NCBI GenBank assembly: GCA_025061935.1
Contig: JANWZY010000002.1
Location: 1 to 25,065 of the forward strand
Length of the DNA: 25,065 nt
Direction: 5' to 3'
Source: Verrucomicrobiia bacterium
GTDB taxonomy: Bacteria > Verrucomicrobiota > Verrucomicrobiia > Limisphaerales > DTLC01
Shown here: positions 24,232-25,065 of the stretch, piece after piece
Position numbering within the stretch: the stretch's first letter is position 1
How the letters are laid out: each line of letters begins with the position of its first letter
Notes under the pieces: generated by a model
The model's input: the letters and a program-made list of their open reading frames with translations, nothing else
Databases searched by the model: none
What the model was told of the DNA's origin: nothing
Program-made: the position numbers and the translations under genes

Positions 24232-25065
24232 ATGACAGCCTCATTGGAAAGGCGTTGCCTTCGGGCGGCCGCATTGGGCTGTTTCTTGCTGGCCGCAGGA
24301 TCACTCTGCAGTGCCCAAAACTTGGACACTCCGGCCACGGCTGGCGCAGCGCAGGCGCGCACGGGCGGCGGTGAACCGGATTACACACTGCCAGTTGAGC
24401 CGATTGCCGGGCTAATGCGCTCGGCGACCACGCTGCCCGCCGGCTCGAAAGTGCGGGTCCAAGGGATTGTGCTCGAGCAGCGGCTCGGCGAATACATCAT
24501 AGTCAGCGATTCGACGGGCGTGTTGTTTGCCGAGACGCCGCAGACAACCCGGGTCAGAGTTAACCAACAGGTGGATTTGTGGGGCGTGCCGGTGTGGGAC
24601 GGCGGCCGCGTGTATCTCCGGGATGCGACGTTCCGAGTGGTCGGTCCGAGCGAGGGCGGGCCACAAGTGGTCGGGCCGCGCCCGGCGGAGCTGCCCGTGC
24701 TGACGAATGCGTGGCAGGTGCGCGATTTGCCGCCGGAACGTGCGGCATGGAAGTACCCCGTGCGGCTCCGCGCGGTGGTGACAGTTTGCATCCCGCATCG
24801 TCCAGGGTTCACTGTCCAAGACGAGGTTTCTGGTATTTACGTGATGCTGCGAAGCGGGCGGCCGAATTTCAAGACTGGTGATCTTTTGCTTATTGAAGGC
24901 GTAACCGACCCTGGCGAGTTCTCTCCAATTGTAATTGCCACGAACGTGACCGTGCTTGGCACTGCGCCGTTGCCGCCGGCGCGTCCGGTCATGCTGTTCC
25001 AACTTGCCACGGGGCAAGAGGGCAGCCAGTGGATCGAGGTCCACGGTGTGGTCAGGGCTGTTAAC
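24232..25065 (+). CDS. Exported protein with tandem OB-like domains, probable sensor kinase N-terminus (partial)
   Basis: An uninterrupted frame of 278 codons from ATG 24232 to the window edge with no stop. It has a signal peptide (RRCLRAAALGCFLLAAGSLC ending SAQ), a short linker, then two similar beta domains: about 68-138 (SKVRVQGIVLEQRLGEYIIV, VNQQVDLWGVPVWDGGRVYL) and about 172-245 (YPVRLRAVVTVCIPHRPGFT, VQDEVSGIYVML, GDLLLIEGVTDPGEFSPIVI). A third repeat starts at WIEVHGVVRAVN where the window ends. This repeated VxGxV...GDxxxxxG pattern resembles OB-fold-like periplasmic domains of verrucomicrobial two-component sensor kinases, so a histidine kinase may follow; nothing of a kinase is visible here. 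Confidence 0.75.
   Translation, partial: MTASLERRCLRAAALGCFLLAAGSLCSAQNLDTPATAGAAQARTGGGEPDYTLPVEPIAGLMRSATTLPAGSKVRVQGIVLEQRLGEYIIVSDSTGVLFAETPQTTRVRVNQQVDLWGVPVWDGGRVYLRDATFRVVGPSEGGPQVVGPRPAELPVLTNAWQVRDLPPERAAWKYPVRLRAVVTVCIPHRPGFTVQDEVSGIYVMLRSGRPNFKTGDLLLIEGVTDPGEFSPIVIATNVTVLGTAPLPPARPVMLFQLATGQEGSQWIEVHGVVRAVN

Overview
The window looks like chromosomal DNA of a Verrucomicrobiota bacterium, probably of the Pedosphaera/Limisphaera type. This rests on several hallmarks: stand-alone pseudopilin-like genes outside any pilus cluster, secreted LamG-like proteins ending in a 'YTLERT...FYRV' tail, an argB-argD-argF cluster, a zinc-ribbon/transmembrane protein, and a sensor protein built from OB-like repeats. 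The assignment is from remembered family patterns, not a search. Most of the window is GC-rich; about 5.5-8.8 kb is visibly lower in GC and has few genes.

Layout. 1-716: non-coding, with a cluster of alternately oriented GTAG-headed hairpins (REP/BIME-like) and a perfect 16-bp palindrome. 717-5523 (minus): pseudopilin-like gene broken by a frameshift (4893-5523), arginine genes argB, argD and argF, then a second frameshifted membrane protein gene (717-1396). 5524-7314: no convincing gene. 7315-8785 (plus): secreted protein of unknown function followed by a membrane-anchored HEAT-repeat protein. 9091-10031: stand-alone CBM48 protein convergent with tadA. 10821-13089 (minus): CPBP membrane protease, ComF and Nudix genes. 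13245-14594 (plus): MscS channel, separated by a large hairpin from the minus-strand group nrdR, unknown gene, HIT hydrolase, MgtE-like transporter (17282 down to 14731).

17935-20194 is the most interesting stretch: a complete cobalamin riboswitch with a recognisable antiterminator/terminator switch precedes a secreted LamG-like protein and a canonical pseudopilin. Neither gene belongs to a known B12 pathway, so the locus may be a vitamin-B12-controlled surface or export system.

20256-25065: unknown alpha-helical protein (minus), zinc-ribbon membrane protein, cinA, and the start of a large exported OB-repeat sensor-like protein that runs off the window end.

Two genes carry single-base frameshifts in A/T homopolymers, so either local gene decay or sequencing error must be kept in mind.
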